Below, piece after piece: positions 5,459-11,741 of a DNA stretch of 11,741 nucleotides (within the stretch, counting starts at the first letter, position 1; every line of letters starts with the position of its first letter). Where the stretch lies: NCBI GenBank assembly GCA_002887195.1, contig PJAB01001876.1:1-11741 (forward strand), written 5' to 3'. Position numbers and translations under genes: made by a program. The DNA comes from Chrysochromulina parva (taxonomy: Eukaryota; Haptophyta; Prymnesiales; Chrysochromulinaceae). The notes under the pieces are model-generated. The model was not told where the DNA came from. It searched no databases and was given only the letters and a program-made list of their open reading frames with translations.

Positions 5459-6709
5459 TTACAAGTCTGATTTCCGTGCTTCAGCAGCTTTGGCTGGCCG
5501 CATGAGCAGCCCTCGCCGCCCCGCAAGGGGGGCCTTGCTCGGGCGCAGCACCTTGGCGTTCACCCTGGCGAGGTCGTTGCACGGGTGCTTCTGCTTCGCG
5601 CTCGCGCTGCGGCCGGCACTCGACACCAGGGGGTCGTTGCAGGCGACCTCGCCGTTGTCCGTGGGCAGGCGGAGCACGACGAGGTTGACCTGGGCTGGTG
5701 CGAACATACACACGGCAGAGGCCGGGAACGAGGAGGGCAGCGCCACGACGTGGCGGCTATAGGCAAATGCCGCCCAGTCAAACACCGCGCGGTCCAAAGT
5801 GGCTTGTGGATCGATCTCGTGTTGTGGAGCCATTCGGCTCAGATGCGCCGTGAGCCCCAAGCCTTCCAAGGAGGTGACCTGGATGCGCGTACTCCGCGGC
5901 ACGTGCGGCAGGGAGAGGTTCCCCGCACGCGCGTCACGCTTCAGCGACTCGATGGCGAGGGCGCTGTCAGAGGCAACAAAGAAGGAGGCGGCTGCGGACG
6001 TGTCGGCGGCGCACCCGAGCACAGAGCGTGCCGCGGCGTGAGGCGACTCCACAGGTGCACACGTGTCCGTCCACGAGACGAGATTGCACAGGCGTAGATG
6101 CACCGCGGCGCGCGTGCCTTGCAGCAGGCGCAGCACCGCACCGCGCACGCGCGCGGCAGGTCGCAAGAAGGCTGCCACCCAACAATCCGGCACGGGCGCC
6201 GTAAACAGCATCGCCCACGCGTGACGGCCCTCGTGCTCACGCGCGAGGGCACGCAGCTCCTTGTGCGAGCCAGCTGTAAAGGAGAAGAGGCATCGGCTGT
6301 AAATGGATTGATGCGGAGACAGTGGCCGACGAAGTACTGCGCTCAAGTCATCAACGGAGTTTATGCTTTTTGCGCCGGCTGGAGTAGCCAAGCGAAGGCG
6401 CGATTCTGCGGACTCAGGTACGACGTCGACGCCAAACAGTTCAAATGCCGAGGAGAGATTCGCTCCATTCAGCGGTGACTGCCCCTGTCCGATGATGACC
6501 TTGGGCCGCCGATTGAGGATGATCGCGACTGCAAGGGCGTCCCTCAAAGCCATCATAGTATTACCCCACGCCCAGTCTTGCAATCGAAAGAAGATATCAC
6601 CAGATGCACCCGTATATTCCCGGCGCCATGCTGGAGCGCGGGGTTCGCAGGTGGACTTGTCGGCGGCAAGGAGCATGCACTGGCACCAAGAATCATGAGA
6701 CTCCACCAT
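5459..6709 (-). CDS. Fucosyltransferase-like glycosyltransferase (GT-B, O-FucT/GT23/GT37 type)
   Basis: This is a 416-aa predicted sugar transferase, probably fucose from GDP-fucose. Motifs run in the family order. WGNTMMALRDALAVAIILNRRP (about 48-69) is the N-terminal G-N-R/x-L-x-x-L-type helix. VHLRL at 203-207 corresponds to the H-x-R nucleotide-sugar motif. FFVASDSALAIESLKR (243-258) matches the 'ATD…' strand-helix. FDWAAFAYSRHVVALPSSFPASA (310-332) matches the 'vDWxxLsxxxxxxxxxSSFsxxA' donor-binding block. Residues 340-416 form a basic, low-complexity tail. No signal peptide or membrane anchor is present, although such enzymes act in the ER/Golgi. An upstream exon is possible, because CTTTCCACAG on the minus strand (6721-6730) is a plausible acceptor just before ATG 6709, but the frame contains a stop at 6731-6733. 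The acceptor sugar or protein is unknown. The family call is by motif recall; another GT-B family is possible. Confidence 0.65.
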   Translation of the reverse strand: MVESHDSWCQCMLLAADKSTCEPRAPAWRREYTGASGDIFFRLQDWAWGNTMMALRDALAVAIILNRRPKVIIGQGQSPLNGANLSSAFELFGVDVVPESAESRLRLATPAGAKSINSVDDLSAVLRRPLSPHQSIYSRCLFSFTAGSHKELRALAREHEGRHAWAMLFTAPVPDCWVAAFLRPAARVRGAVLRLLQGTRAAVHLRLCNLVSWTDTCAPVESPHAAARSVLGCAADTSAAASFFVASDSALAIESLKRDARAGNLSLPHVPRSTRIQVTSLEGLGLTAHLSRMAPQHEIDPQATLDRAVFDWAAFAYSRHVVALPSSFPASAVCMFAPAQVNLVVLRLPTDNGEVACNDPLVSSAGRSASAKQKHPCNDLARVNAKVLRPSKAPLAGRRGLLMRPAKAAEARKSDL

Positions 6710-6836
6710 TTTTGTGTCCCTGTGGAAAGACTACTGTAGTGGAAAGCCGGAAAAAGACGGACTGAAAGAAGGCCCGTAAATATCTCGTCTCCCTATAGAG
6801 TGTACCACGACGACGCGCGCGAACACGACGAAAGGA
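6710..6836. promoter_or_regulatory. 127-bp divergent gap, presumed bidirectional promoter
   Basis: It lies between the start codons of the fucosyltransferase-like gene (-) and DPH6 (+). A TATA-like CTATAGAG lies at 6793-6800, about 40 bp before the DPH6 ATG, and AAATAT lies at 6778-6783. Use as a promoter is inferred from arrangement only. Confidence 0.35.
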
Positions 6837-9314
6837 ATGCGCGTCGTCGCCCTCATCTCTGGCGGCAAGGACAGCACGTACGCGATGATGAAGTGCGTGG
6901 AGCACGGGCACACGATTGCAGCGCTCGCCAACCTCTACCCGCCCGCACAGTTTGGCGAGGAGATGGATTCATTCATGTATCAGTCTGTCGGCCACGCACA
7001 CATCGACTCCATCGCACAGGCAATGGAGATGCCCCTCTTTCGTCGCGAAATCGTCGGCCGAAGCATCAACCAGGCACTCCGTTACGACCAGACAGCTGGC
7101 GACGAAGTCGAGGATCTTCACGCGCTGCTCTCGGAGGTGCTCGCGAAGATGCCGGACGTGCAGGCAGTGTGCTCGGGCGCCGTGCTTTCCAACTACCAGC
7201 GCTCGCGAGTCGAGACGGTCTGCGAGCGACTCGGCCTCGCGTCGCTCGCCTACCTGTGGCAGCGCGATCAGACCGAGCTGCTCGCCGAGATGGTGGGAGC
7301 CGGCGTTTGCGCCGTCTTGGTCAAGGTGGCATCGCTCGGGCTGACGCGGGCGCACCTCGGCCGGACAGTGGGCGAGCTGCAGCCTACGTTCCACAAGCTG
7401 AACGCTCGCTTCGGCTTCCATGTATGCGGCGAGGGCGGCGAGTACGAGTCGTTCACGCTCGACTGCCCGCTCTTCAAGCAGCGTCTCGAGCCGATCAACC
7501 CTCGGGTGCTCGTGCATAGCTCGGATGTCTCGATACTCGCCTTTGAGCGAATGCGCCTCTGCGCCAAGGTTGCCGCGGACGGCGCGCCGCCGGCTGTGCC
7601 CGACGCGGCCCCAGATGATGAGGACGAGACAAAGGGCACGGCGGAGGGCGCGGCGGCCGAGACGGATGACAGGGTGCTGACGACCGACGACGAGGACGGA
7701 TCGACGAGCGACCTTGCCGCGCATGCACTTGACGTGTCCTCGGAGGCTGCGGAGATCGCGCGGGAGATCGCGCGGGAAGCGACTTGGTCGCTCACGACGG
7801 CGCCGAATGTTGGGCCGGACGGCATTCCGGCAGGTGCAGGCGTCGCGGGCGCATCGGATGAGGACGGGCTCGTGTCTGTGGCACTCGAGAGAGGCCTGGT
7901 GCACGTGGCGGTGCGTGGACGGGCAGTGCGCTCGGCAGTGCGCTCGGCTGATGACGCGACGAACGCCGATGGCGCCTCCTCCGCCCACGACGGCGCCTCC
8001 TCGTCCGCCACGCAGCTCACTGAGGCGCTAGTGCGGCTGGGCGCGCGCCTCGCGGAGCATGGTGTCGGGCTGGGCGAGCTGCTGATGCTCCGGCTGTACG
8101 TGGCGGATATGCGTGAGTACGCGCGCATCAACGCCGCATTCTCTGCCTTCTTCACGGGCCGCCCGCCCGCTGCGCGCCTGGCCGTTGAGCTGCCACTCGG
8201 CTCGGGCGAGGGCGTCGGCTGGGGCGAGGGCGAAGGTCCTGGAATTGGGGCGGGCGCGGGCGCGGCCAAAGCTTTCGGCGGCTCGTGCCGCGTGGCCGTC
8301 GAAGGCCTCGCTTGGGCAGGTGAGAAACGATTGCTTCACGTGCAGTCGATCTCCGAATGGGCGCCTCGCATGATCGGTCCATACTGCCAGCTGACCGTTG
8401 GGCAGGGATTGGGCTACGTAGCTGGCTCACTCGGCCTCGTGCCCTCAACCATGCGTCTCGTCGAGGGCGGGGCTGGCTCGCAAGCGGCGCTCGCACTCCG
8501 CAACTGCTCTGCAGTGCTCGCTGGCCTTGGGCTGAGCTCTGCGCATGCTCAGAGCCTCGTGATCTTCGTCACGCATGCGGCCGACGCAGCGCACGTTCGC
8601 GCGGTGGGCATGCGCTGGCTTGAGCGCGAGAGTGGCCAGCGAGGCGTGCCGCCTGAGAAGCTGCCCCCGCTGCTTGTGCTCCAGGTGGGCGCGCTGCCAT
8701 TGGGGGCTCTGGTGGAGGCACAGCTCGAGGCCCGCGAGGCGGGCGCGCAGCCGCTCATGCGCGAGCGCTGGACCCAGCCGCTTGCACCGCACGGGGAGAT
8801 CGAGGGGAGATCGCACGGGGAGCTTCTTTGCGACGTAGTAGTGGCCAGGGCTTGCTTGCCGTCGGCCCGGACGGTGCCGCCGGCTGCGACTGCAGAGGAT
8901 CTCGCCGCCGCCGCCGAGCAAGTGACTCAACGTCCTCCGCCGCCGTCGCCGCTGTCCACGGCCAATGGGGTGGCGACGCTCCAGCTGCGCGCTCAGGACG
9001 GCGCAACGATCTCTACCGCCGACGTGAGTGCAGCCATCGTCGCCGTTGCTACCGAGCTTGAAAAGAGGCTTGGCGCATGCTCGCCGCCGCTGACCCTCTG
9101 CCCCTCGCTCTATGCACGCATCTCGTACGACATGGCACTCCGCCAATCGGCAGCGGCACTCGGCTCCCAAGTGGGCGAGGCCGTCTCGTCGGCTGGGAAG
9201 CGCCGGTGCGTGGCGTTTGCGGTGCCGGTCGTACGCGTGCTGGGGCCGCACTTTGGGGTCCGGCTCGCGGTGCAGTTGTACTTTGCCGCTAGTGTCCTAC
9301 CAGAGCTCTCGTGA
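6837..9314 (+). CDS. DPH6: Diphthine--ammonia ligase with two RidA-like domains
   Basis: This enzyme makes the last amidation of diphthamide on eEF2 in the cytosol (diphthine + NH4+ + ATP). The single frame of 825 aa starts at ATG 6837. Residues 1-225 are the N-type ATP-pyrophosphatase domain, with the PP-loop SGGKDS (8-13), GAVLSNYQRSRVE (114-126) and EGGEYESFTLDCPLF (199-213). Residues about 245-400 are an acidic, Ala/Ser-rich linker with short in-frame repeats. Two RidA/YjgF/UK114-like domains follow: about 345-495 (VSVALERGLVHVAV … GVGLGELLMLRLYVADM) and about 500-630 (ISEWAPRMIGPYCQLTVGQGLGYVAGSLGL). A variable C-terminal part runs from about 660 to 825. This N-ATPase plus two RidA arrangement is the standard eukaryotic DPH6 (yeast about 685 aa); the extra length comes from the linker and tail. 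No intron is evident. The stop TGA lies inside GTGAGT, which resembles a splice donor, so a longer C-terminus cannot be fully excluded. Confidence 0.93.
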   Translation: MRVVALISGGKDSTYAMMKCVEHGHTIAALANLYPPAQFGEEMDSFMYQSVGHAHIDSIAQAMEMPLFRREIVGRSINQALRYDQTAGDEVEDLHALLSEVLAKMPDVQAVCSGAVLSNYQRSRVETVCERLGLASLAYLWQRDQTELLAEMVGAGVCAVLVKVASLGLTRAHLGRTVGELQPTFHKLNARFGFHVCGEGGEYESFTLDCPLFKQRLEPINPRVLVHSSDVSILAFERMRLCAKVAADGAPPAVPDAAPDDEDETKGTAEGAAAETDDRVLTTDDEDGSTSDLAAHALDVSSEAAEIAREIAREATWSLTTAPNVGPDGIPAGAGVAGASDEDGLVSVALERGLVHVAVRGRAVRSAVRSADDATNADGASSAHDGASSSATQLTEALVRLGARLAEHGVGLGELLMLRLYVADMREYARINAAFSAFFTGRPPAARLAVELPLGSGEGVGWGEGEGPGIGAGAGAAKAFGGSCRVAVEGLAWAGEKRLLHVQSISEWAPRMIGPYCQLTVGQGLGYVAGSLGLVPSTMRLVEGGAGSQAALALRNCSAVLAGLGLSSAHAQSLVIFVTHAADAAHVRAVGMRWLERESGQRGVPPEKLPPLLVLQVGALPLGALVEAQLEAREAGAQPLMRERWTQPLAPHGEIEGRSHGELLCDVVVARACLPSARTVPPAATAEDLAAAAEQVTQRPPPPSPLSTANGVATLQLRAQDGATISTADVSAAIVAVATELEKRLGACSPPLTLCPSLYARISYDMALRQSAAALGSQVGEAVSSAGKRRCVAFAVPVVRVLGPHFGVRLAVQLYFAASVLPELS

Positions 9315-9401
9315 GTGAGTCAGGTCGAGATCGAGTCCCCGCGCCGCGCCGGTCGGCGGTTGTCGTGTCTCGCGCGCGGGTTGTCCCCCGTGTGCGACCG
9401 G

Positions 9402-9432
9402 GACCGCGCCGCCGGCGCCGCGCGGCGCGGTC
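9402..9432. repeat. GC-rich hairpin with a 10-bp perfect stem
   Basis: GACCGCGCCG (9402-9411) pairs exactly with CGGCGCGGTC (9423-9432) around an 11-nt GC-only loop. It sits about 90 bp past the DPH6 stop. Confidence 0.65.
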
Positions 9433-9615
9433 TGCGCGCGCGCGGCGCGCGGGGGTGCGGTCGGTTCGTATTTTCCGACTTTACACTTTTGGTCGCGGCC
9501 GCCCCCCAGTGACAGTTTCTCGAGAACATTCAGACGGACATCACACACTCACACCGGGGTCAGAATGGTCAGTGCGTGAGCCATACGATATGGGGCGCGT
9601 CTCTCTGAGAGCAGG

Positions 9616-9638
9616 GGCTGTCCGGCCAACGGACAGCC
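9616..9638. repeat. Hairpin with a 9-bp perfect stem
   Basis: GGCTGTCCG (9616-9624) pairs exactly with CGGACAGCC (9630-9638) around a 5-nt loop GCCAA. It is downstream of the 541-aa gene on its own strand, about 150 bp beyond the stop, and could contribute to 3'-end formation. It has no T-tract. Confidence 0.6.
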
Positions 9639-9744
9639 AGCTTCCAAACAAGCGCCCGGCGATGCGGACCGCCACATCGTACACAGTAGAGGGATCAAAA
9701 TGTGGCAGCTGCGCGCGGCGGGCAGCCTCGAGGGCACATGCGCA

Positions 9745-9805
9745 CAGTACCCACCGGCCGAAGAAGGGCGGTGGCCATTGGGCGCTCAGTACCCACCGGC
9801 CGAAG
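9745..9805. repeat. 19-bp direct repeat containing the end of the 541-aa gene
   Basis: CAGTACCCACCGGCCGAAG occurs at 9745-9763 and 9787-9805, 42 bp apart. The second copy encodes, on the minus strand, the last residues PSAGGY and the start of the stop codon. The first copy is a non-coding duplicate just past the stop. Confidence 0.7.
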
Positions 9806-11411
9806 GCATCTTCTTCTCGCTTTCATAGACGAAATCCGAAATGTCCGAGATGGGGCGCACCGAGACGAAATCCTCGCGCAGGCCGGGCTCGTACTTGCGC
9901 TGCCCGGGCTGTCCGACCGCGAGCTTATCGGACTGCTTGCCCGCCCACGGGTTCTTGTCATATTTGGCAGAGGAGACGTAGCTCTGAATGGCGGGGATCG
10001 GTCGCACGCCATGCGGATGGTCTGCGGCGGACGGCATGCCAATAGCGCCTGTGTAGGCTGGCGTGTAGTCGCTACCGCCATACTCGCCCGGCATCTTGGT
10101 GATGTCGAAGGTGGACGCCCGCCGCTCGCCCATCTGCTGGCTGCGCGCGCCCGCACGTCCCCCAAGGTCACGAGGATCCGTCGCTGGCAGGCTGCTGCCC
10201 GCGGCCGATCCAGTCACGAGCTGACCGACGCCGTACACGCTCGCATCGGTCAGCTTGGTAGTCGGACGCGTCGAGACGTCGATGACGTTGGACGACGCCT
10301 GCGCGGCGCCGGATCGGATCCCGCATCGATTCGAGTACAGGGCCGACTGAGCTGCGACCTCGTACGCATCTCCCCGGCCCGGGCTGCCATCGCCGGCATC
10401 ACTCTTGTTGCCGAAGATGAGAAGTTCGGCGGCGGCGCCGTCAGAGCGAGCGGAGCGCAGCTTGACCTTGGAGCCGGCTTGCTGGCGCGCGAACGCCGCG
10501 TCGTGCTGCGTCGTCGTCGCGCCCGCCGCGCCCTGGAAGGCATTGGACGAGGCTGCACCGAGCCGCTTGCCCGGCGCACTGAACGAGGCGTGTGGGATAT
10601 CCTCAAAGCCCAGGTGAGCACGGCGGCCGTCAAAGTCGACGCCCTCGGAGAGCGCGAGCGTCTCAGAGCGCGCGCCCGCGGAGCTGCTAAAGTCGCGCGG
10701 GTCGGCTGCGCCCACCGAGCCGTCGATGTCGCGATGGAAGATGAGAGAGTCGACGCTTGAGCGCATCGCATGGGCGTCTCCGGCGGCGCACCCGTGCGCC
10801 ACACTGTGGGGCTCGCTGTCTGCGTAGTAGCCGACGCCGCGCTCGCCACGCCTGAAGATGTAGCCCGCGCGTGGTCCCGCAAAGGCATCCGCGGGGAGGA
10901 AGGGCTCGATGCCGAAGACGACTGCCCCGATCGAATCCTGGTCCTCCCCGAGCTGCTTCTTGCGACTCGCACCGTGCACCGGTTGCGTGCCTGCGGGAGG
11001 GGTTTCGGGTAGCATACGCCGACCCGGATGGTTCCCTGTGGGAGAGGACCAGGATCTCTCCTCCTCGCTCGGCACCGTCCGTTTACCTGCAGCGCGCTTG
11101 TCGCCAGCGCTGTTAACCTGCTGTAAACTGGCTGCGCCGTTCACCTGCGGGCCGAGGTGCGTGACCTTCTCGGCGACCGCGCCTACGGGTGAATTTAGTC
11201 GGCGGATGCCGCCGCCTTTGCTGGCCACGGAAGCCCTTCCGGCCACTATTGGTGCCGTGCACGGCGGCATGAGGGCCCCTCCCCAGTCCATCGCTGTGGC
11301 GTCTTCTTTGGTTGCAGAAGCTGCTTTTGGATGCATCTCCGTTGCATTTGCATCGATGTGGTCAAGAAGCCGCTGCTGCTGAGCGTCCGGCCTCCGCGTG
11401 CGCGGCGGCAT
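9786..11411 (-). CDS. 541-aa low-complexity protein with a GYxFxxGxxGxGYY motif, function unknown
   Basis: I do not recognise a family. The protein is rich in Ala, Gly, Ser and Arg and looks mostly disordered, with no signal peptide or membrane segment. The one block that looks conserved is FAGPRAGYIFRRGERGVGYY (177-196). It resembles a F-x-G-x-R-x-G-Y-(V/I)-F-(K/R)-x-G-x-x-G-x-G-Y-Y motif that I recall from many uncharacterised algal and oomycete proteins. Two internal units share the pattern DPRD-x4-AGARS followed by RRA and F-(E/D)-I: residues 237-271 and 412-437. The C-terminal 100 residues (Tyr/Pro/Lys-rich, e.g. YVSSAKYDKNPWAGKQ at 478-493) may be a second conserved part. A cytoskeletal or flagellar role is a guess only. 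The start is ATG 11411; the 103-bp gap to the divergent frame at 11515 fits a shared promoter. The real exon structure could differ. Confidence 0.65.
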   Translation of the reverse strand: MPPRTRRPDAQQQRLLDHIDANATEMHPKAASATKEDATAMDWGGALMPPCTAPIVAGRASVASKGGGIRRLNSPVGAVAEKVTHLGPQVNGAASLQQVNSAGDKRAAGKRTVPSEEERSWSSPTGNHPGRRMLPETPPAGTQPVHGASRKKQLGEDQDSIGAVVFGIEPFLPADAFAGPRAGYIFRRGERGVGYYADSEPHSVAHGCAAGDAHAMRSSVDSLIFHRDIDGSVGAADPRDFSSSAGARSETLALSEGVDFDGRRAHLGFEDIPHASFSAPGKRLGAASSNAFQGAAGATTTQHDAAFARQQAGSKVKLRSARSDGAAAELLIFGNKSDAGDGSPGRGDAYEVAAQSALYSNRCGIRSGAAQASSNVIDVSTRPTTKLTDASVYGVGQLVTGSAAGSSLPATDPRDLGGRAGARSQQMGERRASTFDITKMPGEYGGSDYTPAYTGAIGMPSAADHPHGVRPIPAIQSYVSSAKYDKNPWAGKQSDKLAVGQPGQRKYEPGLREDFVSVRPISDISDFVYESEKKMPSAGGY

Positions 11412-11514
11412 CTGCTCGCGTCCGGCTGCCCAAAAAGAGAGTTCCCCTCTGGGTTCTCAAGTTCGCGTTCCTTCAGAATCCACGCCGCCGTGCGTTCACA
11501 CTTCGAATAACTCT
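11412..11514. promoter_or_regulatory. 103-bp divergent gap, presumed bidirectional promoter
   Basis: It lies between the start of the 541-aa gene (-) and the open frame beginning at 11515 (+). No clear TATA box is present; CGAATAACT at 11503-11511 is the most AT-rich point. The role is inferred from arrangement. Confidence 0.25.
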
Positions 11515-11741
11515 ATGTGGGGAAAGGAGGGAGTTTTCGGTCGTCGAATCGTCAGTGTATTCACAGGTGCTCCAATCCGTTACAAGCTCGTGCGCTCTTG
11601 CCCCGAGCACGTCTTCCAATACGTGCGCAACGAACAGCCGCAGCTGCTGAGTCAGCTCGTGCTCGCTTTCCGGGCGCTGCAGGGCTCGGCAGCGCGCCTC
11701 GGCAAGCTCACCGCACTCACGCGGTCGCTCGTCCGTGTACT
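11515..11741 (+). CDS. Start of an unrecognised gene running off the window (3' incomplete)
   Basis: An open frame starts at ATG 11515 and has no stop through the last base (75 codons). The N-terminus is short and basic (MWGKEGVFGRRIVSVFTGAP). Then comes a soluble, helix-like stretch with YKLVRSCPEHVFQYVRNEQP and QLLSQLVLAFRALQGSAARL. G/C-ending codons dominate from about 11590 on, as in the other genes here, while the first 20 codons look less coding-like. TTCACAG at 11560-11566 could be a splice acceptor, so the true exon may begin at 11567 instead. I see no domain. Confidence 0.5.
   Translation, partial: MWGKEGVFGRRIVSVFTGAPIRYKLVRSCPEHVFQYVRNEQPQLLSQLVLAFRALQGSAARLGKLTALTRSLVRV

Larger units (their letters stand above)
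9315..9785. other. Tail-to-tail spacer with GC-rich dyads, no supported gene
   Basis: This separates the DPH6 stop from the stop of the 541-aa gene. Bases about 9340-9460 are extremely GC-rich, including an alternating GC run at 9434-9444. The segment 9466-9600 is more ordinary. A second strong hairpin lies at 9616-9638, and a 19-bp repeat starts at 9745. Frames through it are Arg-rich composition artefacts. It is similar in character, but not clearly in sequence, to the spacer at 4663-5458. Confidence 0.5.

Noticed and set aside
5454..5463. CGACTTTACA shared between the two GC-rich spacers (also at 9476-9485)
   Set aside because: A single shared 10-mer without extended similarity is weak; in the first spacer it overlaps the stop codon of the fucosyltransferase-like gene.
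4891..5505. A 204-codon plus-strand frame with a hydrophobic run (AVILVFAVSLIIAS)
   Set aside because: It has a GTG rather than an ATG start, runs through GC palindromes as Arg/Ala/Pro-rich sequence, overlaps the end of the fucosyltransferase-like gene and shows no family resemblance.
6969..7988. A 339-codon minus-strand frame opposite DPH6
   Set aside because: It is a composition artefact antisense to a clearly identified DPH6 domain; its Arg/His/Leu-rich product has no known motif.
9309..9318. GTGAGTGAGT at the DPH6 stop as a splice donor extending the protein
   Set aside because: It matches a donor consensus, but the domain set is already complete and no matching acceptor plus conserved extension was seen in the following GC-rich DNA.
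9702..10760. A 352-codon plus-strand frame opposite the 541-aa gene
   Set aside because: It is Arg/Ala-rich shadow coding with no ATG-led domain. The minus frame has a longer ATG-initiated product with a recognisable motif.
1..11741. tRNA/rRNA genes, CRISPR arrays, transposase genes, dinoflagellate-type spliced-leader sequences and bacterial operon signals
   Set aside because: I read for these on both strands and found nothing that could be supported.

Overview
The window looks like GC-rich nuclear DNA from a unicellular alga, most likely a haptophyte or another lineage with a red-derived secondary plastid. The evidence is as follows. All recognisable families are eukaryotic: DPH6 diphthamide synthetase with RidA domains, a eukaryotic-type Ser/Thr kinase, a ZFAND1/Cuz1-type ubiquitin-like domain, a CaaX prenylation box and a fucosyltransferase-like enzyme. 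A Cys-rich membrane glycoprotein belongs to a family I know mainly from algae and oomycetes. A Rieske oxygenase-like protein appears to be preceded by a separate signal-peptide exon, as expected for bipartite plastid targeting. Genes are compact and intron-poor. The two introns I infer combine a CTGAC branch-like site with a tract ending in AG. No virus, transposase, CRISPR array or operon is visible, and the lineage is an inference.

Layout, left to right: (1) the last exon of a Cys-rich type II/signal-anchor glycoprotein (+, to 1212); (2) a convergent Ser/Thr kinase (-, 1477-2595); (3) only 21 bp away and divergent, a 151-aa protein with a ZFAND1-like ubiquitin-like domain, no zinc fingers and a C-terminal CAIM box (+, 2617-3072); (4) a CAO/PaO-like Rieske protein (+, about 3181-4662) with a possible signal-peptide exon and a damaged mononuclear-iron motif; (5) an 0.8-kb very GC-rich spacer with stacked palindromes; (6) a fucosyltransferase-like gene (-, 5459-6709); (7) DPH6 (+, 6837-9314); (8) a second GC-rich palindromic spacer; (9) a 541-aa low-complexity protein of unknown function (-, 9786-11411); (10) the start of an unrecognised gene running off the right edge (+, 11515 onward).

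The genes alternate between close head-to-head pairs (gaps of 21, 127 and 103 bp, probably shared promoters) and tail-to-tail pairs. The two longest tail-to-tail spacers hold GC-rich hairpins. Three of the 3' gene ends beside these spacers carry short direct duplications at or near the stop codon. The genes do not form one obvious pathway: DPH6 acts in translation factor modification, the ZFAND1-like protein suggests p97/Cdc48-proteasome quality control, the fucosyltransferase and the glycoprotein suggest the secretory pathway, and the Rieske protein suggests the plastid. The items most worth a second look are the prenylatable, finger-less ZFAND1-like protein and the Rieske protein whose catalytic iron site looks broken.
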